DNA from: Anarhynchus alexandrinus
Lineage: Eukaryota; Chordata; Aves; Charadriiformes; Charadriidae
Reading direction: 5' to 3'
Assembly: GCA_008711295.1 (NCBI GenBank)
Contig: VUYV01000188.1
Location: 877,075-941,074, forward strand
Length of the DNA: 64,000 nucleotides
The position numbers were made by a program, and so were the translations under genes. The notes beneath the pieces were generated by a model that saw nothing but the letters and a program-made list of their open reading frames with translations, was not told the DNA's origin and ran no database searches. Every line of letters begins with the position of its first letter. Positions within the stretch are counted from its first letter, which is position 1. Positions 1 to 12,217 of this stretch are shown piece after piece.

Positions 1-250
1 TTCTTTTTAGTATGGTAAGTAAGGATTAATTAAATTTGGTGGGAAATGACATTTTTCCCTCACTTAGATCTCAAGTGAAACTTAAAGCAGTATAGCAAGG
101 ATTTGTGACAGCTCTGGATTCCTGTCCTTTCCTCTGAGTTCTGCTTTTGATCCTGCATTAATTTCTTCTGGCCATTTTTATACCTAATGGCATCCTTCTT
201 CTTTCTTCTATCCTTACATGCCAAAGTGATCTCACAGCTTGCATCCTTGT
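1..250. other. unique AT-rich sequence, nothing recognised
   Basis: No repeat, exon or RNA gene is apparent. A pyrimidine-rich tract ending in AG lies 4 nt before a GTAAGT near the left edge, but 4 nt is too short to treat as an exon. Confidence 0.5.
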
Positions 251-736
251 CAGGAAAGACACGGACCTGTTGGAGCAGATCCAGAGAAGTGCCACAAAAA
301 TGGTCAGAGGGGTGGAATACCTCTCCTATGAAGATGGGCTGAGACAGTTGGGGTTGTTCAGCCTAGAGAAAAGAAGACTCCAGGGAGACCTTCTTGCAGC
401 GTGTCAGTACTTCAAGGGGGCTTATAAAAAAGATGGGGACAGACTTTTTAGCAGGACCTGTAGCAATAGGACAAGGGGTAATGGTTTTAAACAAAAGAGG
501 GCAGATTTAGACTAGATGTAAGGAAGAAATTTTTTACAATGAGGGTGGTGAAACACTGGCACAGGTTGCCCAGAGAGGTGGTAGATGCCCCATCCCTGGA
601 AATATTCCAGGTCAGGTTGGATGGGACTCTGAGCAACATGATCTAGTTGAAGATGTCCCTGCTCATTGCAGGTTAGGCTGGACTAGATGACCTTTAAAGG
701 TCCCTTCCAACCCAAACTATTCTATGATTCTATGAT
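251..736 (+). mobile_element. CR1 LINE, 5'-truncated, 3' end intact
   Basis: This is the 3' terminal part of a CR1 non-LTR retrotransposon. The open frame at 270-515 encodes the C-terminal end of ORF2, downstream of the reverse transcriptase core, with the recognisable blocks SYEDGLRQLGLFSLEKRRLQ and LFSRTC. Compared with the usual CR1 frame, one T is missing near 487-492 (TTTAAACAAAAGAGG where sister copies have TTTAAACTAAAAGAG). This frameshift ends the frame early, although the family sequence continues to the 3' end. The element ends in two ATTCTATG octamers (719-734), the terminal signature of CR1, which carries no poly(A) tail. The endonuclease and most of the reverse transcriptase are missing, so it is a dead-on-arrival copy. 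Low divergence from the copies at 42.8 and 58 kb suggests one related, fairly young group. Confidence 0.93.
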
Positions 737-2828
737 ATCTGTTTTTATTCTTTCTGATATAATCAGTTAGTTCATGTTCGAGATCTTGTAACTTTTTCAT
801 AGTCAAAGAAGAAACTATTTATGAAGGTAAATACTTCCTTTTTGGAATCCTTTTTTTTGGACAAGGAATATACACAAAGTCCTGTTTCCCTGGACACAGT
901 AGGAATCAGAAAAAAAAGATGCTTTTTCTCTGCCAAATCTTTCCAAATTCTTTTCCAGGCACTCTTTCTTTATTTATTTTTTGCTTTTATGTCTTTCTCA
1001 TTGTCTTATACCACATCTATGATACTAACGTTGGAATACTAACACAAACTTAATATAAAAATTCAGTTTGCAGGGGTGTATTTATATGTGAATAAAAATT
1101 ATTCAGCTGTAAAGAAAAACAATTCTTTTGTTTGATTTAATCCATTAAGGTGCAGGCATAGCTTTGAAAAATACATTAAAAAGGATATATTATCTATTGT
1201 ATCAAAATCCAGTTGATACAGAATATATGTAAGGTTAAAGGACTTTGTTGGTGCTACAGATTCTTCATGAACCATGTGGTGTTTTGTTTTTTTCTTTCCC
1301 ACGTGTGGTCTTGAATAAAAATGAACCTGAAAGCCAAACTCCATCAACTTTGCAATTGCATTATCTTTATGTAGAATGGTCACATTTTAACTAACTTAAG
1401 AATTTTAACTAAATGTGTTTGTGAGTAGAATTTCAGCTTGATCATGGACTTGTATTATTGCAGAAATAGCTAATCAAAATGAAATCCATCTCACACATTT
1501 CAAAATATGTCGACTCTTAAAAAAAATACCGAATTATCAAAGCCTATTTGTGCTACTGGAAAAGGTTGAGAAAAATTTCAATAATCTTTGCTTTCTGTTT
1601 AGCAAGAACACAATATTTCCATAAAGTTAGTGTGAAAAAAGACCTCTGCATTAAATCCAGAATAAATAAACTAGCTGAATTTAAAAGGTTCTGCAGTAAG
1701 AGTTATTTCAATGCAATAGTTTTATGCTGCTCTCTCAGTACTCAGGGATTTAGTACTTTCTAACAGAATTGGCATAACAATCAGTGGAGTGAATGATGTC
1801 ATTTCCCAAAAGGGCAATTCAGGTTCTCCCTTCCCAGATAGATATTGTGTGCTGCAACTTTGTTCTTTATTAAACAGAGATATGTAAACCTCAAGAAGAG
1901 ACTAATTTCAAACTTTCAAATAGAGTAATACTTGAATTTCATAATTCTTAAATCTTCTCTATCAGTTTGGTCTGGTTGAGCAGAGAAGGTAAACAGGGCA
2001 ATTAAAAAGCCTAAAAAAACCCTGCTACTCCATCATGGTGCTTTGGCTTTATTCAGCTCTTCCTCTTCCCTTTCATTTCAACTCCTCTTCCTTTCTGTTT
2101 ATGGCCATTCTGGTTTTCAGACAGATTCCTGGACCTTGCAGCTGTTCTTTGGTTGAAGTGATATGGGAAGTTAGGTTTGAAGAATTTTCTTGGAAAATTT
2201 TGTTATTTTATCCCTCTCTGAATCTATATTTACGTTGTTGGCAAAGATGAGATTTAAGATATTAACATTAGTTGGTGACTCATCTTAGTTGATGTCCAAG
2301 CACAGTGAAGATACTTTAGGTTGAGTTGTCCTGTATGTTGAATTAAATATGAAATGTAAAAATATGCGGTATATGTAGCCAGATTAGGAATTCAAAGAAG
2401 TATTTAACTGTTTTATTTCTCTTTTGAAGAGTCTCAGATCTTCAGACAAGATCTATGGATGGATGTTAGGTTCCACAGGATCTTTGTATGATCTGTAGAT
2501 GCAGATTGAAAACCTGTGCTGAAAGGAGCCAAACAATTAAAAAGCTTCATCTTTACCATAGTACTTGTAATTGGTTTAATTTCATCTATTTCTTTGGTGC
2601 TAATTTGATTTGCTTTAGCTTATCCTCCTTGGCCTGGATGAATTCCACTTAAAACTAGTCTTTGCATTCTAAGATATGCTTCCAAGAGCAGTAAGGTGAA
2701 TCATCCTTTGGAGGTAACTACTTTTCTCCTTTAACTGTTGAGATAACCAAGACAACTCACTTATACTAGGTGAAATTCCATTTGTTGCTACCAAAGGACC
2801 ATTGCCCAGCTTTGTAATGCTATCATCC
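737..2828. other. unique AT-rich sequence, no gene seen
   Basis: About 2.1 kb between two CR1 pieces. The ORFs here are short, start at arbitrary ATGs, match nothing I know and lack splice or promoter context. No repeat family was recognised. Confidence 0.5.
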
Positions 2829-2923
2829 CGTTCTAGTTGAAAATGTCCCTGCTCATTGCAGGTGGGTTGGACTAGATAACCATTAAAGGTCCCTTCCAAC
2901 CCAAAATATTCTATGATTCTATG
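2829..2923 (+). mobile_element. CR1 LINE, extreme 3' end only
   Basis: About 95 nt of CR1 3' terminus. It contains the TCTAGTTGAAAATGTCCCTG block, the AAAGGTCCCTTCCAACCC block and two terminal ATTCTATG octamers (2908-2923). It matches the end of the element at 251-736 closely, so it is the same or a sister subfamily, truncated during reverse transcription to leave only the untranslated tail. Confidence 0.92.
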
Positions 2924-3540
2924 ATCACCTGCTGCTCAGGAAAACAAAAATGATATGCTGGGACCAGGTCTGTTCCTAACCTGAACATTCACGTCTAGGA
3001 ATATTCCTTTCTAGGGTGAATCCACACATCTATGAAAATATCTGTATCCCATGTCCTCTGCCATGGGACAATCACTACAGAGCCATACCTTCCCTGTCAA
3101 TAAAGTAAGTCTGGTGATTTCCTCAAAAGGTCAAAGCTTTAGCATTTTTCCATCTTTTACTTTGAACTTGAAGAAACCACACTGAGTTGGGCACACACAA
3201 ATGCACATTTGCCCGCACATCCACTCGCAAAGAAGGAGTGTCAGCTTTGGGTATGCTCACATTGAATGTGCAGATTGGGAAGCAATAAATTGAACAAAAT
3301 ATTTTGCAGCTGAAATTGCTTTGGCAGTTGGAGTTATGTGCATTCAAATACAGAAATACAAGTATGTCGCCATTACAGATGCTAGTAATTTTTATCAAGT
3401 GGTAACACTGTGTGGTTATAAAAGAACCAGTGGTTGCAGACCTCCACTCTCTGCTCATTTGCTAATTGTCATATTAACGAATTGCTGAATGTGAGGAAAG
3501 TGTCAATGATTACATAACAAAAGGCAAAAATTGCAAGAGC
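2924..3540. other. unique spacer between CR1 copies
   Basis: About 620 nt with no recognisable feature. The minus-strand ORF at 3123-3458 has no family resemblance and is most likely chance. Confidence 0.45.
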
Positions 3541-3838
3541 AGACACAATGAGCTGTCTCTGAAGAACAGCCATGAGCAGGTTGAAAGCCTGTGGGTAAGA
3601 ATAAGAGACCAAGACACCAAAGGGAACTTTGTGGTTGCTGTCTACTACAGGCCACCCGATCAAGGGGAGCCTATTGATGAAGCCTGCTTACTCCAGGAAC
3701 AGAAGGCATTGTGCTCGCAGGCTCTCATCCTGCTGGGGAACATCAACCACCCCAACATCTGCTGGAAAAGTAGCACGGCAAGCTGTAGGCAATCCAGGAG
3801 ACTCCAGGAGACTATTTTGTGATTCTATGATTCTATGA
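3541..3838 (+). mobile_element. CR1 LINE with large internal deletion: endonuclease segment fused to 3' tail
   Basis: Frame +1 from about 3548 to 3803 encodes part of the CR1 ORF2 apurinic-like endonuclease domain. Visible landmarks are ESLWVRIRDQ, VVAVYYRPPDQ and LLGNINHPNICW. The last corresponds to the usual GDFNHPDICW motif, so the catalytic Asp of GDFN appears as Asn and the Phe as Ile. After the QSRR block the sequence passes within about 20 nt straight into two terminal ATTCTATG octamers (3822-3837). The rest of the endonuclease, the whole reverse transcriptase and the usual 3' untranslated region are absent. A short direct repeat (AGGAGACT twice, 3797-3813) lies at the join. A CR1 copy normally loses its 5' end, so keeping the endonuclease while losing the middle is unusual. 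It could be a template-switch product, a later deletion or a short non-autonomous derivative. Confidence 0.85.
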
Positions 3839-6800
3839 GTGATGGAAAGCAGTAGGTGGATGTCGTGGTAGCCTTTTGCAGCAGTCATTTAAATTTCAAT
3901 TGCCTTTTTTATGCATAGCTAGGATTGTCATATTCAGTTCATATAAGCTCTTAATCTAAAATTCTAGGTTTTTACTATGAGATTATTTATTTTATCACCA
4001 GACCTTTCCTTTAATAATTTATCAAGAGACAAATAGCTACTTGTGAAGTTGAGAGTTGGGTTTTGTCTAGAGGTAAATAGCAGAAAAAATTCAGAGGAAT
4101 AATGCCATGCAACAATTTAGAATAAGAGCAGACTGGTTTTCAACTAGCCTGTCTTAATTATCTATTGAGCTTGGTGTATGCTCCCTAACTGGCGTGCTGG
4201 TTCCCAGGTAGCAGTAAATTTTGAAACACAGGGCTAGCAAACAGGGACCCACATTTGGTACTTCAACGGTGTATGTTCAAGCAGTGAAGGGCTTCCTCTC
4301 CTAGATCTGATTCCATATAACCTCTGATCTGAACATAAATTTCAAAGACATGATCACACCTTCTCACTGTTACCGGGAGAATGCCTGACTGTAGTACCAG
4401 ATTCAGGCTGGGCTAATATGAGGACAAAGGACCCAGCCATACAAGAATATCAGTATCGTCCATTTGTATCACTGTGTTTATGGAACAATGACATGAGGAA
4501 GATCCCATGTAGGCTCCATTTGGTACTGCCCTTGGAAGGGGATTACAAGGCGACAGCCCAAGAGGAGAGTGAACATATCTCCCCTTTGGGCATTAATTTG
4601 TCAGCTCGGGAATCCAACTTGACCATAGCATGGAGGCACAAAGATCTGATGCAGAAGCCTTAAAGTAACATGTCCTCTTGGCTCCAAATGCCAACTGTAA
4701 ACAACACTTCACTCCTGATATACTGAGTTCCATTCCGAACATTTTTGATGTGGTCACAAATTTATGGACCATTTTGGTGGTGGTTAGAATGAGGTTAAAA
4801 ATGAATAATGACAGTATAGGAGAGGATGTATTACTTAGAGAGAGCTATAAATATACACAGCATTTTGCAAACAAATTATTATCTCAAGAAGCTCCCATTT
4901 GAACTGGTGATCTCTGTTTACAGTAAAAATAATAAGTAACATACTATGTATGTTCTCTATGCAATTTTGAGTATTTAGTATGTGTAAGAAAATGGTAAGG
5001 TGAACGTAAGTGTCTTTTAAACAAGGGAAAAAGATCTTTGTTCCTGTATTTTTAGTAATTTTCAAAAGAAAGTAAAATAAGCGATTTATTTCATTTGTGT
5101 TGGAAATAAAATTATTTTTATTATTTTTTCTTGCTCTATATAACTATACAATAAATGATAAAAACTTATTTTAAATCACACTTTAAGTTTTATTTTTAAT
5201 GGTTGTTCTCTATATTTTCCTCTCAAGAAATATTGCCGCATAATAAAGCTCCAGTTCTCAGCATAAAATTCCAACTGAACTCTAGTTATTAAAGTGAAAC
5301 CACTGTAATTTTTCTGTAGTTTATTAAAACTATAGTAAATCAGTCCTAATAATAGTAAGACTACAGTAATCATATTGAATAATAGCTGCAAGTTATTATC
5401 TGTATATTTACTATACTATTATAATAATTACAGTTCAACTATAGGGTTTTATTTAATACAAAGTCTAAATTTACTATGGTAATTTTATTCTAGTTTCTTC
5501 CTTTGCATAATTCCTAGAATACAATAAGTACAACTTCTGGTTTGAACTGTGAAAGCTTCATATCTATTTTTACAAACTGTCATTAAAAGGATTAATAATT
5601 AGACAAAATAGTTTTAAATTAACAAATTTGAGACCTTTTTGAATGAAAAGAGTCTTCTTTTTTCAGTGGTGCATGGAATATTTGCAACATGCCAAAACTA
5701 ATTTGTGACCCTGCAAGGCAAAGTAAATTATATGTTTAAAAACATTTGATAGATTAATTTTCCTAAAAATTATCCAAATATTTATTAAGGTGGCAAACAA
5801 GTAAAACAGTACTCTTTTACTATAATATCTTGTGATAGTAATATAGAATTTGCAAACAGTGAAATTGCACCACTTTGATATAATCTTGAAGACAGAAAAC
5901 TGGATAGATTCTACATATGTCCACGTGCAAGTATACATGAGCTTGTACAACAGTAAAAGAATATTACAATTCCTTCACTTTAATGGGGACTTAAGAGAGT
6001 AATTTCACTTATTTTGAGAGTTGGATGTTTCTCTGTCTTGGCATTCCAGTTTCACACATTCAGAGTCTTATATCTCTCTGTAAGGCCATTCTTTTTTCTC
6101 ATATTTAGCTTGCATATTCTTACAGTTCTCGCCAAAAGCCCACTGATGCTCTTTGTGTATATCCCACTTCTTCCTTCAATACTTCTGCTGGTCACCCATT
6201 ACAGGTTATTATCCAGAACATGTTGAAGCTATCCATAATGATCTGCTCTCTGATCAGGCAAAAATCAGCTCTCAGTCTTTGAATAGCTCTGGAGACTTTC
6301 AGGAACAGCTATTCCAGCAGGTGATTTAGCAAATAGTTAGTTTATTGCCATCTCACTAAGTATGATTCATAAAAGTGTCCACCTATGACCTGTCTCCCAC
6401 AGGCCCGGTGGTTAAGTTAGCAGGGCTGTACCGGTCTTCCCCACCTGAGCTTTGTGAGTTAAACTTATAAAAGCAAGAAAGCATTTAAAATTCCTGGGCT
6501 AGAATCAATGTATTTATGAGCTCTTTCTTCTGAAGATGGATGGGAAAAACAAGCAAATAAAGAAGGGAGAAGTGGAGTTTCTAAATCACACAATGGTCTA
6601 AGCATGGGTCGTTTCATATCCTACGGGATGAAAGCAAGGACCTTTCTGGAAGTGGGACACAAGCCAGACAGAAACCTATTTTACCTAAATGTTTTAGTTA
6701 AATCAGGAAGAATTGGGTATTTGTTAACGTCTTCTGTCTCTTCCACATGCATAAATTACAGTGTCACTCTACGCAGCCAGTCCGATAGCCTTTCCTAGCA

Positions 6801-9191
6801 TAAAGAGGGAACTTATGCTGCAGCGAAAGGGAAAACAGTTTCAGCTTGCCCACCACAGGAAAATAAGAATTTTAAGGTTAACCAGTCACCATATTCATTC
6901 AGGATTTAGCTTTTAAGCTGGACTGGCAATTAGATTATATGCTCGGTCACATGCAATTGTAATCACTTCCAGAGAGCCTAAATCTGATAGAAACTAAAGC
7001 ACTCGAATTCATCTCATGCAGTTAGGAAGATGATATCTCCAGTTTAGCAAAATGTAGTAAAAATATGTTTCAGAACATCTCCCACAAACCTCTAATGTAC
7101 ATATCTATGTGAAAATAACTTATCCTTGAAAGAGAAAAGTCTTTTTTCTTTATTTTAATGAGAAAGAAAATGCATAATATGCTAGATAGGAAACTTTTTT
7201 GCAGCCCTAGGCTTAATGGGTGTCAAAAATTATTTGTAAACATGAGCAAATAATGAATAAAATAATCTGAACTGATAAATACATTAACAAAAAATTGAAA
7301 TATAATGTGTTCATATCCTGATTTGCCTGTCAGCCAAGTTCTCTTAGTTTAAATATTGAGTTGGATTTTTTTTACTTAGCACAGAAAAAGCACTTTACAA
7401 GGGAGATTTTGAAGTTTATATTTATCAAATTATGGGAATTTTAGTCAGCAGCTATACATATGTGATAAACAGCTCGTGGTTAGAAATGCATGCTCATACA
7501 AAGGTAATCAACTTCAGCATCATGGGAAAGAAGAACAAGAAGCGGAGCTGTAGGGAGTTCTGACTCACAAAGCAGCAAGATGAAAATATGGCTAAGAACA
7601 GTCTGAGTGAGCCTACGAGAAAGAGTTCACTCTGCCATGACAAAAGAAATCACAGGGGAACACGATGCTTGCCAGCACAAAGAAATCTAGCAACAGGCAG
7701 GAGGTGAAAGTCAAGAACTGATGTGTACGGGGGCTCTAAAATAAATTTAATTCAGAAAGCGACAGGAAACTTCCCCGGAGAGGAGACCCTTGTTTTACGT
7801 TATCACAGAACAAGCAGAAACACAACTGAAGGGGATTATTGTTGCGTCTGCCAACTGGAGGCCAGTCACTGGAGCAGACTTAATCATTAAGCGGGATCCT
7901 CCACCCATTGGCAGGCTCTGATGGACCAAATTCTCAAAAACCACCTCTGATTTTGTGATTGTGTTCAACCAAGGGTGCAGCTCTGCAAGATCAGCCAGCT
8001 GCGCGAGACAATATTAGGACGAAGATGACTTATTTATTAATCAGATAGCAGTAGCAGCTGTAAAACTCCACGGAGACAAAAGCCCCTTTCTGCATAAGCC
8101 TCCAGAAGCACACAAGGACTCAGGGCTGGCCCTGAGGAGCACACAGCCTAAAAGAGGAAATCCTCTGGCCAGGTCACTAGTCATCAGGGTTTGCTGGTTC
8201 ATGGGACAGATACCAAAGTGCAGGCACGAAAACAGAGATCAGATGCAGCTTTGTAAAAACAGATCTGTTAAAAGATGGCAGAATGAGCAGCTGCCCTCCG
8301 CCGTGTTAAACAAATAGGAGTTTGTTGCCTTCCACGCGTTCGATTTCCCGTCCACATCTGCAGCTGCGTGCGGGATCAGGGTTAGACATCTGGTTCCCTC
8401 AGAGCACTGACACAGACTTATTCCCCCAGGTGGGTCAAAAATATCCAGCCCCTGCCCGTGCCAGCAGTTCTAGCTTGTCTGAGCTGGAAGTTGTTTGCGC
8501 AGGGAATGCTGAGGGCTGCAAGGTATGTCCTTGAACACCCAAGAGGCAGGCAGGGAAGTGGCTGGGCCATGGCACTGTCCTTCAAGCAGCGTAAAGCCAC
8601 TGTCTAAATGGTGTTCGTACCTACCTGGGCTGCTGTGCAAAGGCACTCATCATATATACTGAATTTGGGGAAGGTCTTGTGCACAGGTGTGTATGGCAGT
8701 GTCTGGTTTATAAAGCACTTGCTACTCTGCTCTAGCTCTCTGAAAACCGTGTTGAACTAAATGTACAGGGCCTTAATTCACCTCTTAGTTTACTCAACAT
8801 ATTAAAAGAAGAATACTCAACGCGGCATGAAGAATGTCAAGGAAAAATACTGGAATAATTGGAAATTCCCTGTTCACTTGAGCATTTCTGTTAGTGCTCC
8901 CCCAGCCTGGGCTCATGTTCCCCTTCATGGGGAGCCTCGACAGACAGAAGAGGGACAGTGACCCTCCACACAGGCAGCAGGAGGAAGGGAGAAGGAAGAT
9001 TTTCCAGCTTCAGAATGACAGAATGTCAGCAATAAATCACATTTCTCTTTCCTAAAAAAAAAAAAAAAAAGAAACAAAAAAAGATGTTACAGTGCAGCCT
9101 GGGTATCATATTTTCTAGAAAGCTTTTGAAAATGTTTTATCGCATCAGTGTTAGCAGCCAAGTCTTTTTACATGAGAATGCAACAACGGCT
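3839..9191. other. long unique AT-rich stretch, no gene seen
   Basis: About 5.3 kb. Sequence around 5,100-5,500 is very AT-rich with repeated ACTATAGTAAAT-like words in both orientations. Sequence from about 7,500 to 8,650 is less AT-rich and contains scattered CpGs, but I recognise no LTR, exon or promoter there. The ORFs (longest 95 aa) have no recognisable domain. Confidence 0.45.
9054..9070 (+). repeat. A17 homopolymer
   Basis: Uninterrupted run of 17 A followed by A-rich sequence. No adjacent retrocopy or target-site duplication was recognised. Confidence 0.9.
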
Positions 9192-9450
9192 GTTCGGGGT
9201 TAGATGAAGGGTTTATCTAACTCAGGTATCTTGTCTTTAACAGTGGCCAATAGCAAATGCCTAGGGAGGAATATAAGAGCAAGACACGCAGTGATGCTCC
9301 CCAGGTATATGCTTTCAGCCACTAGAAATCAGCAGCTCAGGGACATCCTGACCCAGAGGTGTTATCTCTATGTTTAGTAGCCTTTGATAGATTTTCTTCC
9401 ATGAATTTGTCTAATAGCTTTCTGAACCCCTGTCAGCTCCTGGCATTTTA
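9192..9450 (-). mobile_element. old CR1-lineage LINE fossil (3' part)
   Basis: Read on the plus strand, the sequence follows the reverse complement of an old CR1 type that I recall as abundant in turtles and other amniotes. The order is a GGTTAGA/ATCTAACTCAGTATC-like start, then ACAGTGGCCAATAGCAAATG, then TTCCATGAATTTGTCTAATA followed by CTTTCTGAACCC. The order and spacing of these blocks match, with many substitutions and small gaps. No open frame survives. The divergence is far greater than in the copies with ATTCTATG tails, so this is an ancestral insertion. Boundaries are uncertain by about 15 nt. Confidence 0.72.
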
Positions 9451-11446
9451 GTACTAGCACAGCAGCAAGAGCGAAGGGGAAAACAGATGTGAAAAACATT
9501 TTGATAAAAAGCTCGCCTTTTTAGCAGAGACAGGAACCTGAAGACCGAGTAACAAAGACAGGCAGCTACATGTTCAAAACAAGAGTTTTGAACTTAACAC
9601 TTTGTGATCTGGCCCTGAATCCCAGGCCACTGCACAGGATCCCTGAGAAGCCAAGTCTTCAGGATTGAACCAACAAACACGCAACCATTATTGTAAGAGT
9701 CGCAAGCAAGAACAACAGTGAAAAAAACACAAACACATCAGGCCAAACTGATTCATTTTGAAAGCAGAGGGATTTATTAGGAAAAACTCTTTTCCCTGAA
9801 TTACAGAGGGAGCAGAGTGCGTTTAAGGTAAATGCACTTTTATGCGGGCACCAAGTTCAATCCCCAGGTTTTGATGTCTGGCAATCATGTGTCTGAGTTC
9901 TTAATATTCAACAACTGTATCACAACCCCTTTTCTGCCCTTCTGAAATGAACGTTTCAAAGTACTCATTAGGGCAAGATTTGCCTTCTACAAAGCAACTA
10001 CATCAAGCCAAATCCACTCTTCCAGTAAAACTTGGGCCTTCAAAGAAGATGATTAAGAAGTATTTAAGCACAGTTAAATGCTTCTGTACAGCTTCTCTGG
10101 CATGCACAGGTATGATCAGATGAGTGCCCTGATCTACAATGCATGTTCTAATACCACCATCAATGCTCCATCTCAAATCTGATATACCTGTAGGTCTCTT
10201 TCATCTATAAATAGTTTATCCTTTTAATTGAGTGCTGGGCATCTGTTTGTTTGGTTTTGTTGTGGATTTTTTTAAGCAATCCAGGTCTACACACAGTTCT
10301 AAATGCCCCTGGAATTCCCCTTCTATCCATAAATCAAACAAATAGCCAACAAAACAAGCAGCAGTGTTCCACAGGACACTAAGAACACAAATCCTGTAAC
10401 GCTGGGCAGCTGCATATGAAGTCACTAGAAATTTGCTTTGCTTTGGAAAAGCTAGAGTTAAAATTAGACCAGGAGCACTGCTGGCAAGCATATTTCTAAA
10501 ATGGGAGTCAAGCAAAGAGAGAAGTAATTTAGCAAGACAAGGGGAACACAGGAAACCCGAATATCCCCATATCATATTCAAAAAATAAATAATTTAGTTG
10601 AGCCCCACCATGTCATTTTCTCAGTGGGTTTAGTGATCTCCCATGCAATAATGTGCCACAGTACATTCTGATCTGCATCAAAATTAACAGTCAGCCACTT
10701 TATGAAATACTATCTTTGTTAGTTTTACCACTAACAAAAATATACTTTCAATTCTTCACATCCACATCACACGTCTATTAAAGCAATCTGGGAAATTAGT
10801 TTGAGATAAACTGTACAGCAATTTTATTCATAGCCTCCCTGTATCTCACACTGTTAATCTGCATCACAGCTCACTAAATAGTGCCTAATGTTTATTGCAT
10901 TTAACTGAATGTATACGATTCTGAGGGTACGCCAGGGACCGATTATCATAATTATACATGTTTCTATGGAAACCCACAAGTCTATCAGTTTTGATTCATT
11001 ATATTGTTATACCTTCTAGCACTTTCTAATTATTAGGTGCCCATAAAAAAGTCTCAGTCTTGCTGTTACTATAGAAATGAGCTATAGACAGGCCTCAATT
11101 GTTAACCCTTACAGGGCAAGAATGAAAAAAGGGAAGAAATGCTGCTCTGGGTAGAAGGTAGCTGTTCAGATAAGATAATTCGTAAACTATTTTAATCTGT
11201 GGTCTTAACTTTCCATAATTGCTTCACTGGACTTACCCATTTTGTTTGAAAAAATATCCAGCTAGGAAAACTGAGAGAAATGCAGAGCTGTTTGCCACAT
11301 GGTCTTGGACATGGTACGTTATAGTAGTGCCCTGTGAATGCCCCTCAGAGAGATTACAAGATTCCCTTGAAAGACACGAGTGTCATTAACAGCCTATGTA
11401 AATTAGTGTAATGTTAGGCCATTAGAAATCAATGCAAAGCCTGCTA

Positions 11447-11505
11447 AACTCAACGGGAATATCTGCAGTCTTCTCAGTGGCCTTCGGACCAAACCTGGAC
11501 TGAAG
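11447..11505. repeat. possible relic of an old amniote palindromic repeat
   Basis: The stretch has the word order ACTCAACGGGAATATCTGCA then CTCAGTGGCCTTCGGACCAA. This resembles the TCAATGGGA / CTTCAGTGGG / GGATCAGGCC motifs of short repeats common in turtle and crocodilian DNA. It is diverged and short, so the assignment is weak. Confidence 0.3.
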
Positions 11506-12196
11506 TGCAACTGGGTGATTGAGCTGAGGCTTGGTTTAGATGCTGGAATTACAACTGAGTTCACTGGAAATCACAGGAACCTGAGATTTCCTCAGCTCAA
11601 TTCCATGAAGTAAGAATAAACCAGGAAAAAGTGAATTACAGTGACAGTAACGAAAACAACTTATTGCGATACAGTTATTTTAGTCTAGGTTAATGCTATT
11701 ACTTACTTTGTCATATAATATACCCATTTTCCTCCTCTTCCTGTATCTCCTATCACAGCCCTGTGAAACCTGAAAGGGACCGAGTGGTTTCACTGTTTCC
11801 CTAACCCTCCTTCTATTACAGTTTTCAATTAGAAGTGCCTTTTAATTTAGATCAGCAAAGCTCTCCCAAAGTGACAGCTCGTCCTTCACACTGCATATCT
11901 ATTTATTTCGGAAGTCAACACACCATTCAATAACCTGAGAACAGGCCTGATTGCTATGCTAATAGTATTCAAAAATATGTCGACACCAATTGAAACAAGT
12001 AAACTAGGACTAATTCATAAAGTGAATAATATAAGAGAGGGGGAAACATTCATACTTTTACTTCTCTAGCTGAAATTTTACCTTGCAAGTTTTTGGCTTC
12101 TTAGCGAAATGGCCATAGCACAGTTGACACACTCAAATTAGATTTCACCTAATACTACGGTGTTCCTATATGGAGCTGGTTTTTTTGGGCACAGTT

Positions 12197-12217
12197 AAAA
12201 AAAAAAAAAAAAAAAAA
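12197..12217 (+). repeat. A21 homopolymer
   Basis: Uninterrupted run of 21 A; no recognisable retrocopy upstream. Confidence 0.9.

Noticed and set aside
6395..6450. SINE-head-like GGCCCGGTGGTTAAGTTAGC
   Set aside because: Resembles a tRNA-derived A box, but no B box or SINE body follows.
7500..8300. Possible LTR because of the higher G+C and an AATAAA
   Set aside because: No TG...CA ends, no target-site duplication, no second copy and no retroviral frame nearby.
8330..8350. B-box-like GCGTTCGATTTCCCG
   Set aside because: No A box at proper spacing and no cloverleaf could be drawn.
10216..10581. 121-codon minus-strand ORF
   Set aside because: No recognisable domain, no promoter or splice signal, and length within chance for a 64 kb window.
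11238..11271. Acceptor/donor pair on the minus strand bracketing about 33 nt
   Set aside because: Two of three frames are open by chance at this length and nothing else supports an exon.
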